A stretch of 64,000 nucleotides of DNA from Paramacrobiotus metropolitanus (taxonomy: Eukaryota > Tardigrada > Eutardigrada > Parachela > Macrobiotidae), in contig NW_026570283.1 of NCBI RefSeq assembly GCF_019649055.1, forward strand, positions 310,001 through 374,000. The letters run 5' to 3'. The notes under the pieces are model-generated. The model ran no database searches. It saw only the letters and a program-made list of their open reading frames with translations, and was not told the origin of the DNA. The position numbers were made by a program, and so were the translations under genes. Below are positions 48,801 to 57,229 of this stretch, piece after piece. Within the stretch, counting starts at the first letter, position 1, and every line of letters begins with the position of its first letter.

Positions 48801-50948
48801 TGGTCAAATTTGATCCGAGTAAACCTACCGTAATAGAATGCGATGCATCAACGACAGGAATAGGTGCAATATTACACCAAGACGGACACCCGATTATTTA
48901 TGCGAGCAAATTGCTTACCGATGCAGAAAAAAAGTATCCGATTACGGAATTAGAGTGCATGGCAGTAGTCTTTGCGTGTCGGAAATTTCGACACTTCATT
49001 GAGTACTCACACTTTTCAGTACAAACTGATCATCAAGCCTTAACTAATTTGCTTCGATCAGTTTCCCGCAAAGAGGGATTGAACGGCCGTTTGACACGCT
49101 GGGCACTCCAGCTAAGTAGTCATAAAATGACTATATTATATAGGCCGGGAAAACAATGCGACAACGCTGATGCGTTGAGTAGACACCCGGTGGGAGAAGC
49201 TACAGAATGCCCAGACGATGACTGGGATGAATTTAAAGATTCAAAATTCAGTACTCCGTCCATTCGCGTAGTAACGATAAGGGACGGAGCCGAGCATGAA
49301 GAAGAGGAGGACAATTTTAAGTTCTACAGAGTAGAACAGGAGAAAGACCCGAATATCGAGAGGATAATACACGCGTTAGAAGGACGCGTGGAAAGTGTAC
49401 ATTTATTAAAGCGACCCGGTTATTCCGGCTATGAATTATGGAACGGTGTATTATATAAAATTTCGGAGAAAGATGGCCGAATTAATCGCCGTTTCGTTGT
49501 GCCAAAGCACATGAGAGTCGATATCATGCATGCAATGCATGATGCACCAGCTAGCGGTCACTTGGGCCGCGCTAAAACTTATCAGGCGATAGCCTTGCGA
49601 TATTTCTGGGAGAATATGGTCTCCCAAATAATTAAATACGTGGACCATTGTTTTGCTTGCCAGCATCGCAAGACACTGCGCAAAGCGCCACCCGGTAAAC
49701 TGCAGCAAATTGCTATCGGCGAGCCGTGGTTTAGAATGCAGGTAGATTTAAAAGGGCCATTGCCCAAAACAACACGCGGAAATACTTATATCGCCGTGGC
49801 GATAGACGAACTTACAAAATTTGTAATCGCAAAACCGATACCAGATGCAAAAGCGGAAACTGTCGCTAATTTCTTAATTTATGATGTGTTCCTGCCGTAT
49901 GGAACACCTCAGATATTGAACACCGATAGAGGAACACACTTCCACAATCATTTATTGGAAGCAATAAATAAAAGATTAAGAATACAGCACCATTTTGGTG
50001 CTGCGTATCATCCGATCGGACGTGGACTTGTCGAAAGACAAATGCAGACAATAGCCGACTCACTCGCGATGTACGCTAGTGATGGCCGGGAACGTAATTG
50101 GGACAAAGTCCTGCCGTTTGTTATTGCTGGTAAAAATCGTAGCAAATAAAACGACAAATCTGTCGCCGTATTTTATGCTGTACGGTAGAGAGCAGGTTAT
50201 TCCTGCGGATTCCGAAACGAAGACAAATTTGCCGTCTGATCACGCGACAATTCGCGAATACATGGAGGAACTGCGTTACAATCTAAATCGTGCCCACGAT
50301 ATAGCGGAGTTGCATATTCGCAACGAATTTGAGAAAAATGCCGAACGCTTCGACAAGGGTCGATCGGAGGATAACTTTAATATTGGGGACCTGGTGATAC
50401 TTAAAATAGAAAAGAAGAAAGGGGAGACGGAGTCATTTCGTCGCAGGTTCGAAATTGAACCATGGGAAATCATCGGGTTCCCATACACTAACGCTGTGGA
50501 AATTAAACGGATAAACTCCGATAAAACGGAAGAAATACGTACCGTTAATTGTGAACGAATTAAACCGTACAGAACAACGGAAGAGGATCGGAAAAGCGAA
50601 ACTCTACTAATTAGAGATCTGCTGGAAAATAATAATTTAAGTGAAATCCCCGATAATCAGACGGTCCGCGCCTTGGCAGATAATTCTGCCGCTAATTTCC
50701 CCACTACCGATGTGGTCCGTACCTCCGCGGATAACTCTGCGAATAATTCCCCCGTAATCGATACAGAGGAATGGGAAACAGTAGAAGATAACGATAGTAA
50801 TAATAAGCGCAACGGCGCCAATAAATCGGTACCTAAAAAAAGGTTCATGTTGAAATTACGCAAAAGCGCTAATGGATACATTAAAATTCACCACTTATTA
50901 GTGGGATCGAAGCACGCAAAGTGTAGCTGTAAGCACGCAATGCAATAG
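45813..50948 (+). CDS. pol: Pol polyprotein: protease, reverse transcriptase, RNase H, integrase (broken in integrase)
   Basis: Pol lies in the -1 frame relative to gag and overlaps it. The aspartic protease has MIDTGAETS (Asp codon about 46052) and LLGQDFL. An unusually long spacer (about 46300-47700) precedes reverse transcriptase (VNYIKLN; catalytic YLDD at 48389-48400). RNase H (ECDAS, ELECMAV, TDHQAL) spans about 48780-49190. Integrase has an HHCC zinc finger (about 49530-49680), a DDE core (Asp in VDLKG, Asp in NTDRG, Glu in LVERQ) and a C-terminal GPY/F-type module (about 50370-50580). The frame stops at 50147-50149 inside integrase and the rest continues in the next frame from about 50125 to 50948, next to an A-run. 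This is therefore a single-base indel, not a domain boundary. All catalytic residues seen are intact. Confidence 0.92.
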
Positions 50949-51046
50949 CTGTTTAAATAAGCAATAACGAGCGTTATTACTGTATAAACACCGTACTAAA
51001 ATCCACAATTAAATTGTGTATTTTTCCCATTGCAGATATCTCCGCA

Positions 51047-52738
51047 ATGGATCGCAATCAGCGACCATCCCGACCGATCGGAAGAGGTAATCCTCGATTT
51101 TTCGCCCCACCCGTAGCGGGAAATCAGGCACATCGACCGACGCAGCGATTTGCTTCCCCGAATGCAGGGAATGTTCAGAACACCGGTAATTTGCCCAATG
51201 TGGCACCAGAAGTAATTCCAGTGACTATGTCACGCTCTGTACAAACCGATCCCGTAATTGTGGCATCATATGCCGAATACGAATTACTTCTGCGCAGTAA
51301 TCGGGAACGCGACCTGGCATCGTATAGACATTCGTTGGCAGCAACGGCTGCCCAACCAGAGGAAATAGCTGCAGTTGATCAACTGCATATTACTCCGCCA
51401 GCGGAAAGGATGGCGAAGGCCATAATAGCGCGTGCAAAGGCACAGAGTGATGCAGCAGGGACTTCAAAAGAAGTTGAGGAAGTCCCTCACGAGTCAATTG
51501 TGAAATCACCTGTTAAATCACCTGCAAAAGCAGGAGTAGAGACAGCGTTAAAGGCAAAGCTTAAACGGAGTAAATCGCCGAAACCACCGGCAGACGCTGA
51601 CGAGCGATTAGCTAAGTTAATCGCCGACCATGAACGGCAAGAAGCCCGAGATCGACAGCGTTGGGGGCAATCCTTCGTAATGGAAGGTCCATTTGCTCCA
51701 ACGAAGTCTAAGGGAAAAGAATTACGAGTAATTTCGATACCGCAGCATGTCTTAGAGACACCGCCGATTTTAACGCAAATACGGCCACAGTTGCAAGTGC
51801 AACCGCCCCCGGCGTTCTGGAAAGAGACTGGCTTGAAGCCAGCCGTAATCAGGTTCCCTACTCCTATGGGAGTAGTGCAAGCGCCGATTGAACACCAGCA
51901 ACCGGCTGGGACATTTAAACGGGGTACGAACCCGGTTCGAATCAAGGAAGAGCAGAGTTACATAATCCCGAAATTATCGGGATCGCGTACACCGTCGCCC
52001 GCTGTTAGTACAGTATCACATAGGACACATCCCTATCGCGTGCAAAGCACAACCTCACCAGGTGAGGAAGAAAAGAAACGTAAATTAATGGAGGAAAAAG
52101 AAGAAATAACACGAAAAGTCGTGCAAGTAAGGGAAAGGCTGAGACATCAGCCGTCATCGTCGGAAGACGAAGATCAGCCGCGCCTCGTAATAGACGAGAC
52201 GCGCAGTGATAAAGCACAGAAAGGTAGTGACGAGGACCTGATCAAGTTCTCCAGTGGATCAAATGGAAGAGAGAACTCTCCGGAAATTCCGGAACCAAAG
52301 CCAGATGGATTACCGAAAATAACGAGTATTAGCTCGCCAGTTCCTAGAATGTCGCCTTCCCCAGTAAAGACTGGACCGTCGCAACCACCGAAATCGGTGC
52401 CTAGTGAGAAGATAGCTGAAGCAACGGCTGTGACTTTGGACATTATAAATAATGTCCGGAAGAAGGATAAGATGGCGGCATTCGCCCATCTTTTACAGAG
52501 ATATAGGGAGATTATTGCTCCTCGGTATATTGATACCGAGGAATATGGTTTAATTGTGAAAGTTGCCGCAGAACGCGGTACGTTGGTGGAAGTGTATGAA
52601 AATTGGTTACCAACAATGAAGTACGCGATAACCGCGAGCCGTAAAAGCCGATATGTCGGGATGAGAGTCACAGGAAATGGTCGAAGCCGCGGCAATCGCT
52701 ATCAGGGACATCCACAACGTTCGTGGATCGACTATTGA
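51047..52738 (+). CDS. retrotransposon accessory ORF A: disordered protein ending in an H1-like winged helix
   Basis: 563 codons from the ATG at 51047, just after a good acceptor (tttttcccattgcag, ending 51036). This suggests a spliced subgenomic mRNA, as for env in errantiviruses. The first ~450 residues are Pro/Ser/Lys-rich and charged, with repeated KSPVKSPAK-like motifs as in histone H1 tails. Residues about 470-545 form a winged-helix-like domain (three helices, then GTLVEV and MKYAITAS strands). The ORF overlaps the next one by 62 bases in a different frame. Its last ~20 residues look out of frame, so ORFs A and B are probably one protein split by an indel or joined by recoding. No viral envelope features (signal peptide, fusion peptide, transmembrane anchor) are present. 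Confidence 0.75.
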   Translation: MDRNQRPSRPIGRGNPRFFAPPVAGNQAHRPTQRFASPNAGNVQNTGNLPNVAPEVIPVTMSRSVQTDPVIVASYAEYELLLRSNRERDLASYRHSLAATAAQPEEIAAVDQLHITPPAERMAKAIIARAKAQSDAAGTSKEVEEVPHESIVKSPVKSPAKAGVETALKAKLKRSKSPKPPADADERLAKLIADHERQEARDRQRWGQSFVMEGPFAPTKSKGKELRVISIPQHVLETPPILTQIRPQLQVQPPPAFWKETGLKPAVIRFPTPMGVVQAPIEHQQPAGTFKRGTNPVRIKEEQSYIIPKLSGSRTPSPAVSTVSHRTHPYRVQSTTSPGEEEKKRKLMEEKEEITRKVVQVRERLRHQPSSSEDEDQPRLVIDETRSDKAQKGSDEDLIKFSSGSNGRENSPEIPEPKPDGLPKITSISSPVPRMSPSPVKTGPSQPPKSVPSEKIAEATAVTLDIINNVRKKDKMAAFAHLLQRYREIIAPRYIDTEEYGLIVKVAAERGTLVEVYENWLPTMKYAITASRKSRYVGMRVTGNGRSRGNRYQGHPQRSWIDY

Positions 52739-53507
52739 CGAGATTGTTAGGTATATGTACCTAACAATGCCGTTAGATTCAGTTAATCCCGAGCAGCGTT
52801 ATTCCGATGTTAACGCCGCAGTTAATGAGGCAATAGCCACAGGAATAATCGTAGATGCGGCGTTGGCCGGGAATAGTGGGCGATACGCCCTGGCGGAGAC
52901 AAACCGCAAAAGAATAGCGGAATTAACTGGTCAGCATGTAGAGGAAGTCCCGTATTCCCCGGCCAAACGAGTTCCATTTGGGCAAAAGCCCATAACAGCA
53001 GATGAGCCGAGGAACTTGTTGGCTCAACCGTCGCGTCACGAATTGGCTGTTGCCATATACAAAATCGAGCAGAGGGGGGAAAACCCCACAGCCCAGCGAA
53101 TTAATGAATATTTTGGTACATATCCGCCTTATGCGGTGCAGTCGATGCTTCGTACAATGTACGAAGACGCCCAAATCACACGCCGCTACGACGGCGAGAC
53201 TTCACCGTCATACCGCTTCGGGCGTAAAGGACTCTCGTTTCTGCAGAACGTGCAGTTCGATAAATTAAAGCAGTGGGATGAAATTGTCGTAAAGACAATT
53301 GAAGAAATCGGTGACCCTGCTGGTTCATCGCCGGACGAAATCATCCAGTACATTAGGACAGTGTGTCCGGCTATAGCTAATCACGTAGACGATGCAGTGA
53401 CATTAGCGATAAGTCGCTTAATTAGCGATCCGAGAATTGTCGGGTTAAATGATCCACACCGCGGGATGGTTTTATCCGTTATACTGGATCACGTAATCGA
53501 GGAATAG
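52677..53507 (+). CDS. retrotransposon accessory ORF B: three tandem linker-histone-like (H15) winged helices
   Basis: 276 codons from the ATG at 52677. Three domains of about 75-80 residues follow each other (about residues 2-75, 118-185 and 198-270). Each has helix 1, a Gly-Ser-rich turn, helix 2, helix 3 and a Gly-containing wing. In the first, RGSTIDEIVRYM and GNSGRYALA match the H1/H5 globular pattern GSSxxAIxKYI ... GASGSFKL. In the third, AGSSPDEIIQYIR and AISRL match best. Linker-histone globular domains bind nucleosomal or linker DNA at the dyad. Here they could compact cDNA, tether the preintegration complex to chromatin or modulate silencing (all inference). With the domain ending ORF A this makes four in a row. 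I know of no Ty3/gypsy element with such an array, but I could not search. Confidence 0.75.
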   Translation: MVEAAAIAIRDIHNVRGSTIDEIVRYMYLTMPLDSVNPEQRYSDVNAAVNEAIATGIIVDAALAGNSGRYALAETNRKRIAELTGQHVEEVPYSPAKRVPFGQKPITADEPRNLLAQPSRHELAVAIYKIEQRGENPTAQRINEYFGTYPPYAVQSMLRTMYEDAQITRRYDGETSPSYRFGRKGLSFLQNVQFDKLKQWDEIVVKTIEEIGDPAGSSPDEIIQYIRTVCPAIANHVDDAVTLAISRLISDPRIVGLNDPHRGMVLSVILDHVIEE

Positions 53508-53623
53508 AACAATATCTCCGAGATGGTAGATGCATATATTATGCAATAAGATTCCTGTAAATACGCCAAGATAAATCGCCGTAAAATACTGCCTAATTTA
53601 ATTATTTTAAATTAATTGCAGAA

Positions 53624-54886
53624 ATGGACGAATTACCGTATGCTTATGGGCCAATGCGCTCCTGCAGACGATGCCAGCATAATACCAATAATCGGAAGTG
53701 TGTGGAATGCACACTCGGACCGAATTTCCGATCGGAAAATCCACAGATTACCGTATCCCGTTTGTATGACGAAGTGCTGCTACGCAGCTTGGATGCCTAC
53801 CGTACCATCACACTGCCGGAATACTGGACAATTGTCTGCGCCACGCCGTATTACTACCGTGGTGTTTTTGACAGCGCTGTGCAGTTTATCAGTGAGGGCA
53901 CTGATGAGTGGTCCTACGCAATTTACCCGGAAAATTTCGGGCGGTGTACAGCGGAACTAATGAAGCGCGTAACTGCGCCACCGAATCATGTAAAATTACC
54001 TGTAATTAGTGATTGCGGTAATTTTGAGATATTTCCTTTAAATAAGGATATTCAATATTTACCGGGCAGGGATAACTCCCATATTTTACAGAATTTGCCG
54101 GCAAACGCCAGCGGACAACAAACGCCGTATCAGCCACAACAAGGCCAGTGGCAACCACCAGTTATGTTTCAGTCACAACAATATCAGCAGCAAAGTCTGC
54201 CAGGATATCAGCCGCAAATGCAGCAAACGCAACCACCTATTCGTTATTCGAATATGGCGTTGCAGGTACCGTCCGGTGCCTTGCCACCTGATCATATTGC
54301 TCACTTACAGCAGAGCCTTCCCAGTGGAAGCTACCAGTATGATCCGGAAACTCGGATGATAACTCCATGTCCATGGCCAGCCGGGACAGCACCGAAAGAA
54401 TCACAACAACGGCAGACTAATCCGCTGTTAGCGAATCTCCCGCCATTGACCAGGAATACTCCAGCAAGTCAAACGCCGTATCCGCAACAAACGTTGCAAG
54501 TGCAGTCTTCAACTTCCAGAGCTGTAAGTGAAACAGTTTTAGATTCAGAGCCGAATTCAGGTGCTAGTTACTCTAGCAACACTAGCAATGCTAGTGGTAA
54601 AACACGGCATAAGATTACTTATCAACCACCGAATGTGGGGAAAACCTCAGATAATTCGTTTGTAGAAGGCGATATAATGCCTGGTAAATTGAATACGGCT
54701 GCTAAATTTCAGAAGAAAGCAGCGAATTGGAATGTACGCGCAACGCGCGACAAACCAGTACAGTATAAGCCGGATGCATCTGTATTGTTGATGCCGGAGC
54801 GACAGACACATCCGCAGCGTATCGCCGCGATATCGACGTTATTCGTCGGGACCTTGATCAATATATTGATCGTGTTGCGTCAGTAA
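53624..54886 (+). CDS. retrotransposon accessory ORF C: CxxC zinc motif plus Gln/Pro-rich protein
   Basis: 420 codons from the ATG at 53624, which follows an acceptor (attaattgcag, ending 53621). The N-terminus has CRRC and CVEC eight residues apart, a probable zinc ribbon or knuckle. A folded region of about 120 residues follows, then a long Gln/Pro/Ser-rich low-complexity stretch (about 180-350). The frame ends in a TAA at 54884-54886 and reopens immediately in the same frame. Around 54766-55005 another frame has the more protein-like composition (RRDLDQYIDRV), itself with one TAA. The junction to ORF D is therefore disturbed by indels or recoded. Homology is not recognised; a nucleic-acid-binding accessory protein is a guess. 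Confidence 0.65.
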   Translation: MDELPYAYGPMRSCRRCQHNTNNRKCVECTLGPNFRSENPQITVSRLYDEVLLRSLDAYRTITLPEYWTIVCATPYYYRGVFDSAVQFISEGTDEWSYAIYPENFGRCTAELMKRVTAPPNHVKLPVISDCGNFEIFPLNKDIQYLPGRDNSHILQNLPANASGQQTPYQPQQGQWQPPVMFQSQQYQQQSLPGYQPQMQQTQPPIRYSNMALQVPSGALPPDHIAHLQQSLPSGSYQYDPETRMITPCPWPAGTAPKESQQRQTNPLLANLPPLTRNTPASQTPYPQQTLQVQSSTSRAVSETVLDSEPNSGASYSSNTSNASGKTRHKITYQPPNVGKTSDNSFVEGDIMPGKLNTAAKFQKKAANWNVRATRDKPVQYKPDASVLLMPERQTHPQRIAAISTLFVGTLINILIVLRQ

Positions 54887-56161
54887 TTGGCACCGTTAAC
54901 GCTGATTAAAGAACCGAAATTGGCAAAGCCATCACCGATACTTTGGACTTGTTACATACCGTTGGGTATGATTTGCGTATTCGCAATTCAATCAACATGT
55001 ACCAAAATTGATTTGTTTCGGCAAATGGAAGTTCGGCGATATGAAACGCCACGCCGTAATGGACTGCGTAGCGCGCTGGATATTTCCCAGCTCAAGGAAA
55101 AACTTATCGAAATTTCCGTAGTGGATTGGGAATTAATTTCTCAGTTTAAAATCTTATTCACCGAAAATCCGGAGGAATTCTTCCTTCAGTTCATATTACC
55201 GGACACAGATCCAGCAAAGTTCTGGTTTTTCTGCCGTGCCGCATGCGCGCTCCAGCGTAAAATCGCTCCCATGAAAATCACGTGGGATACGATCAATATA
55301 GGATGGGGACTGAAGAAGTACGTTCTTGTCATCTTATCCGCGTTAATGGGCAATTGCCACGCTCACCACTGGGCCCGGACTTATAGGCAGGTTGAACAAA
55401 ATCGCCGTCTGAAGAGTTACGTTAACCGCTTGGGCGAGCCTCTTAATGAGGAACAACAAGCAAAAGTGCTGAACGATCTTTTGCATGTGATGCAAGTAGA
55501 CGGACTCAAAACCGAAGCTATCCATAATGGACATTATGACGGGATATACGATCTCGTAAAAAGATTTGCCGAGCGTCAGGGGAAGCGCAAAGCCGCTCCA
55601 AATTCACCTGATACTCCAATAGCGAGCCGAACAGTGCAGCCAGAGCTGAAGAAATCGGTGTCGATGGACACCGACGAAAGCGAGAAATTACCGGAGACAG
55701 CTAACACTGCGAATGCAGCATTAACTGTGAATACCGAATCTGCAGCGATCACTGCGCCGTCTAGCGAAATTCCGCAAACAGAAGTCGCAGCGTCGGTGGA
55801 AGCACTGACGATCGCGGAAACTCTGCCGGCATTGGAGCAGCAACCCGCGGCAGAGGCGGATGATGAGATGGCGGGACCAGAACCGTCAATTAGGAATAAC
55901 TTCCTTTTCCCGTCGAGACAAGCCCTTCGGGACCGACAACTGGAACTGGAGGCGATGGGACAGAGTGAAACCTTCACCGAAGTCGATCACCTGATCTTCG
56001 CGGTGCATATCCCGGATAACGAGACCGATCCACTGTACTATCCGGGTGGAAATGATGAAGTGGACATGTTGGAAGATAGCACCGAAGTTAAGACTACGTC
56101 TGCCGTATTGAGCGACGCTCTTAAGGCATTAAACGAAGAACCGCAGGTAAAACCGCCGTAA
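54887..56161 (+). CDS. retrotransposon accessory ORF D: helical protein with acidic tail
   Basis: In the same frame as ORF C, directly after its TAA, and open to 56161. The first convincing segment starts near 55026 (MEVRRYETPRR). A helical domain follows (about 55080-55560; FFLQFILPDTDPAKFWFF, HHWARTY, NDLLHVM). Then come a basic patch (RQGKRKAAP) and a Thr/Ala/Glu-rich acidic tail. No ATG lies at the junction, so translation would need readthrough, splicing, or an internal ATG at about 54968 or 55026. A capsid-like helical bundle followed by a low-complexity tail would be one reading, but no family is recognised. Confidence 0.6.
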   Translation: MAPLTLIKEPKLAKPSPILWTCYIPLGMICVFAIQSTCTKIDLFRQMEVRRYETPRRNGLRSALDISQLKEKLIEISVVDWELISQFKILFTENPEEFFLQFILPDTDPAKFWFFCRAACALQRKIAPMKITWDTINIGWGLKKYVLVILSALMGNCHAHHWARTYRQVEQNRRLKSYVNRLGEPLNEEQQAKVLNDLLHVMQVDGLKTEAIHNGHYDGIYDLVKRFAERQGKRKAAPNSPDTPIASRTVQPELKKSVSMDTDESEKLPETANTANAALTVNTESAAITAPSSEIPQTEVAASVEALTIAETLPALEQQPAAEADDEMAGPEPSIRNNFLFPSRQALRDRQLELEAMGQSETFTEVDHLIFAVHIPDNETDPLYYPGGNDEVDMLEDSTEVKTTSAVLSDALKALNEEPQVKPP

Positions 56162-56497
56162 AAGCATTAAATGCTAAAAATTCAATCGCCGTATAAGCAC
56201 AACGAATTGCATACTTAATTTTATTAAAATCGCCGTATTGTACTACGAGTACACAATTTAATATTAATCGCCGTAGTGCGCAATGAATCGCAAGAATAAC
56301 TTTATTGAATCGCCGTAAAGTACAACGAACATAACTCGGAATAAAACGCCGTAACGCCCAACGAGTGCATCGGATTGAATTTATTTCAATCATTACAAAA
56401 ATGAATTGCCGTAGACGCACAAATCGGTGCATAATACTCGGTTAAAGAATTGCCGTAGCGCATTAATTGCATAAACAGATGAATAGAAATCGCCGTA
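56155..56497 (+). repeat. array of nine GCCGTA motifs in the retrotransposon 3' region
   Basis: GCCGTA, mostly within AATCGCCGTA or AATTGCCGTA, occurs at 56155, 56187, 56232, 56270, 56312, 56348, 56408, 56452 and 56492, with spacing of 32-60 bp. Looser GCACAACGA and TGCAT words lie between. A further copy stands at about 53578, before ORF C. Regular spacing of a short invariant core inside diverged filler suggests binding sites for a protein. The arrangement recalls the Su(Hw) insulator array of fly gypsy, but the motif is different. Confidence 0.8.
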
Positions 56498-56853
56498 GAT
56501 GCACTAAGCTGCACATATGTCGTGGATCGACGCAACAATGCGTATGACTGGAGGAAAGCTCCGGAATGGATCGGAAAACCTGCGAACTAACAAGGATTAA
56601 CATGCGGGATTGGATTTAACTGGAATGGGAATTTACCGGAATAATTTTACCGGATTTTGTTACGAGTTTAACTCGTTTTGATTATTTTTACGCCGCATTT
56701 TGCAGCGTGTGTTCTCACTAACCTGTGATGGAATAATTGGCACATTTTTTTAATAAGAGTTGCTCATTATGTTGCAATTAATATGCATCTTTTCATTTCT
56801 TCTTTCATTCCTGTTTTGAGCCTCGAGGGACCTCGGCATCCCGTCCCGTGGCA

Positions 56854-57142
56854 TGTCAGAGTGCTGTGCATATAGCACAGGATAGTGGCACATACGCCTC
56901 ACCATCATTGGATCAGCTTGCCATATGCCAGCTTCCAAACACGACGGAACGTGTTTGCCATTCGAGTGCCAGTATCGGAACCGTTAACATCGATTCCTAG
57001 CTTTTTCGGATTTCATGCCCTTTTTCTTCATTAGATTTGCCTTTTGGTGGCCTTTTTAGCATTTATTTCACGGAAATAAAGCGATCTCTCGAGATGTTGT
57101 TTCGTTGTGTTTTCTCTATGCAGCGTGAGCGCTTCTCCGAGA
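56854..57142 (+). repeat. 3' long terminal repeat
   Basis: 289 bp, identical to the 5' LTR except for one substitution and a missing GAG triplet. Sense AATAAA is at 57075-57080, and an antisense AATAAA lies at 57062-57067. The sequence before it is not clearly purine-rich, so the polypurine tract is uncertain. Confidence 0.95.
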
Positions 57143-57229
57143 CCGGGTAGGCAGTTTGCTCAAAGTGATCCGTTATCCAGATTCCAGAGCATCAAAGTAT
57201 AGGTATAGTATTTTGAGCGCGTAACTGGG

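Larger units (their letters stand above)
42179..57142 (+). mobile_element. giant Ty3/gypsy LTR retrotransposon with accessory ORFs (14.96 kb)
   Basis: The element is bounded by LTRs (42179-42470 and 56854-57142) and a 4-bp target duplication CCGG (42175-42178 and 57143-57146). The order is LTR, leader, gag, protease, reverse transcriptase, RNase H, integrase, four extra ORFs, motif array, LTR. The integrase-last pol order and YLDD reverse transcriptase place it in Ty3/gypsy (Metaviridae). At nearly 15 kb it is roughly twice the common size. The LTRs differ by one substitution and one 3-bp indel, so it inserted recently. No envelope glycoprotein is seen, so spread between cells is not suggested. 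Several frames are broken (see the separate entries), so this copy is probably not autonomous unless these are sequence errors. Confidence 0.95.

Noticed and set aside
53624-56161. Accessory ORFs C/D as a retroviral-type envelope
   Set aside because: No signal peptide, furin-like site, fusion peptide or C-terminal anchor. The hydrophobic stretch before the TAA lies in a doubtful frame.
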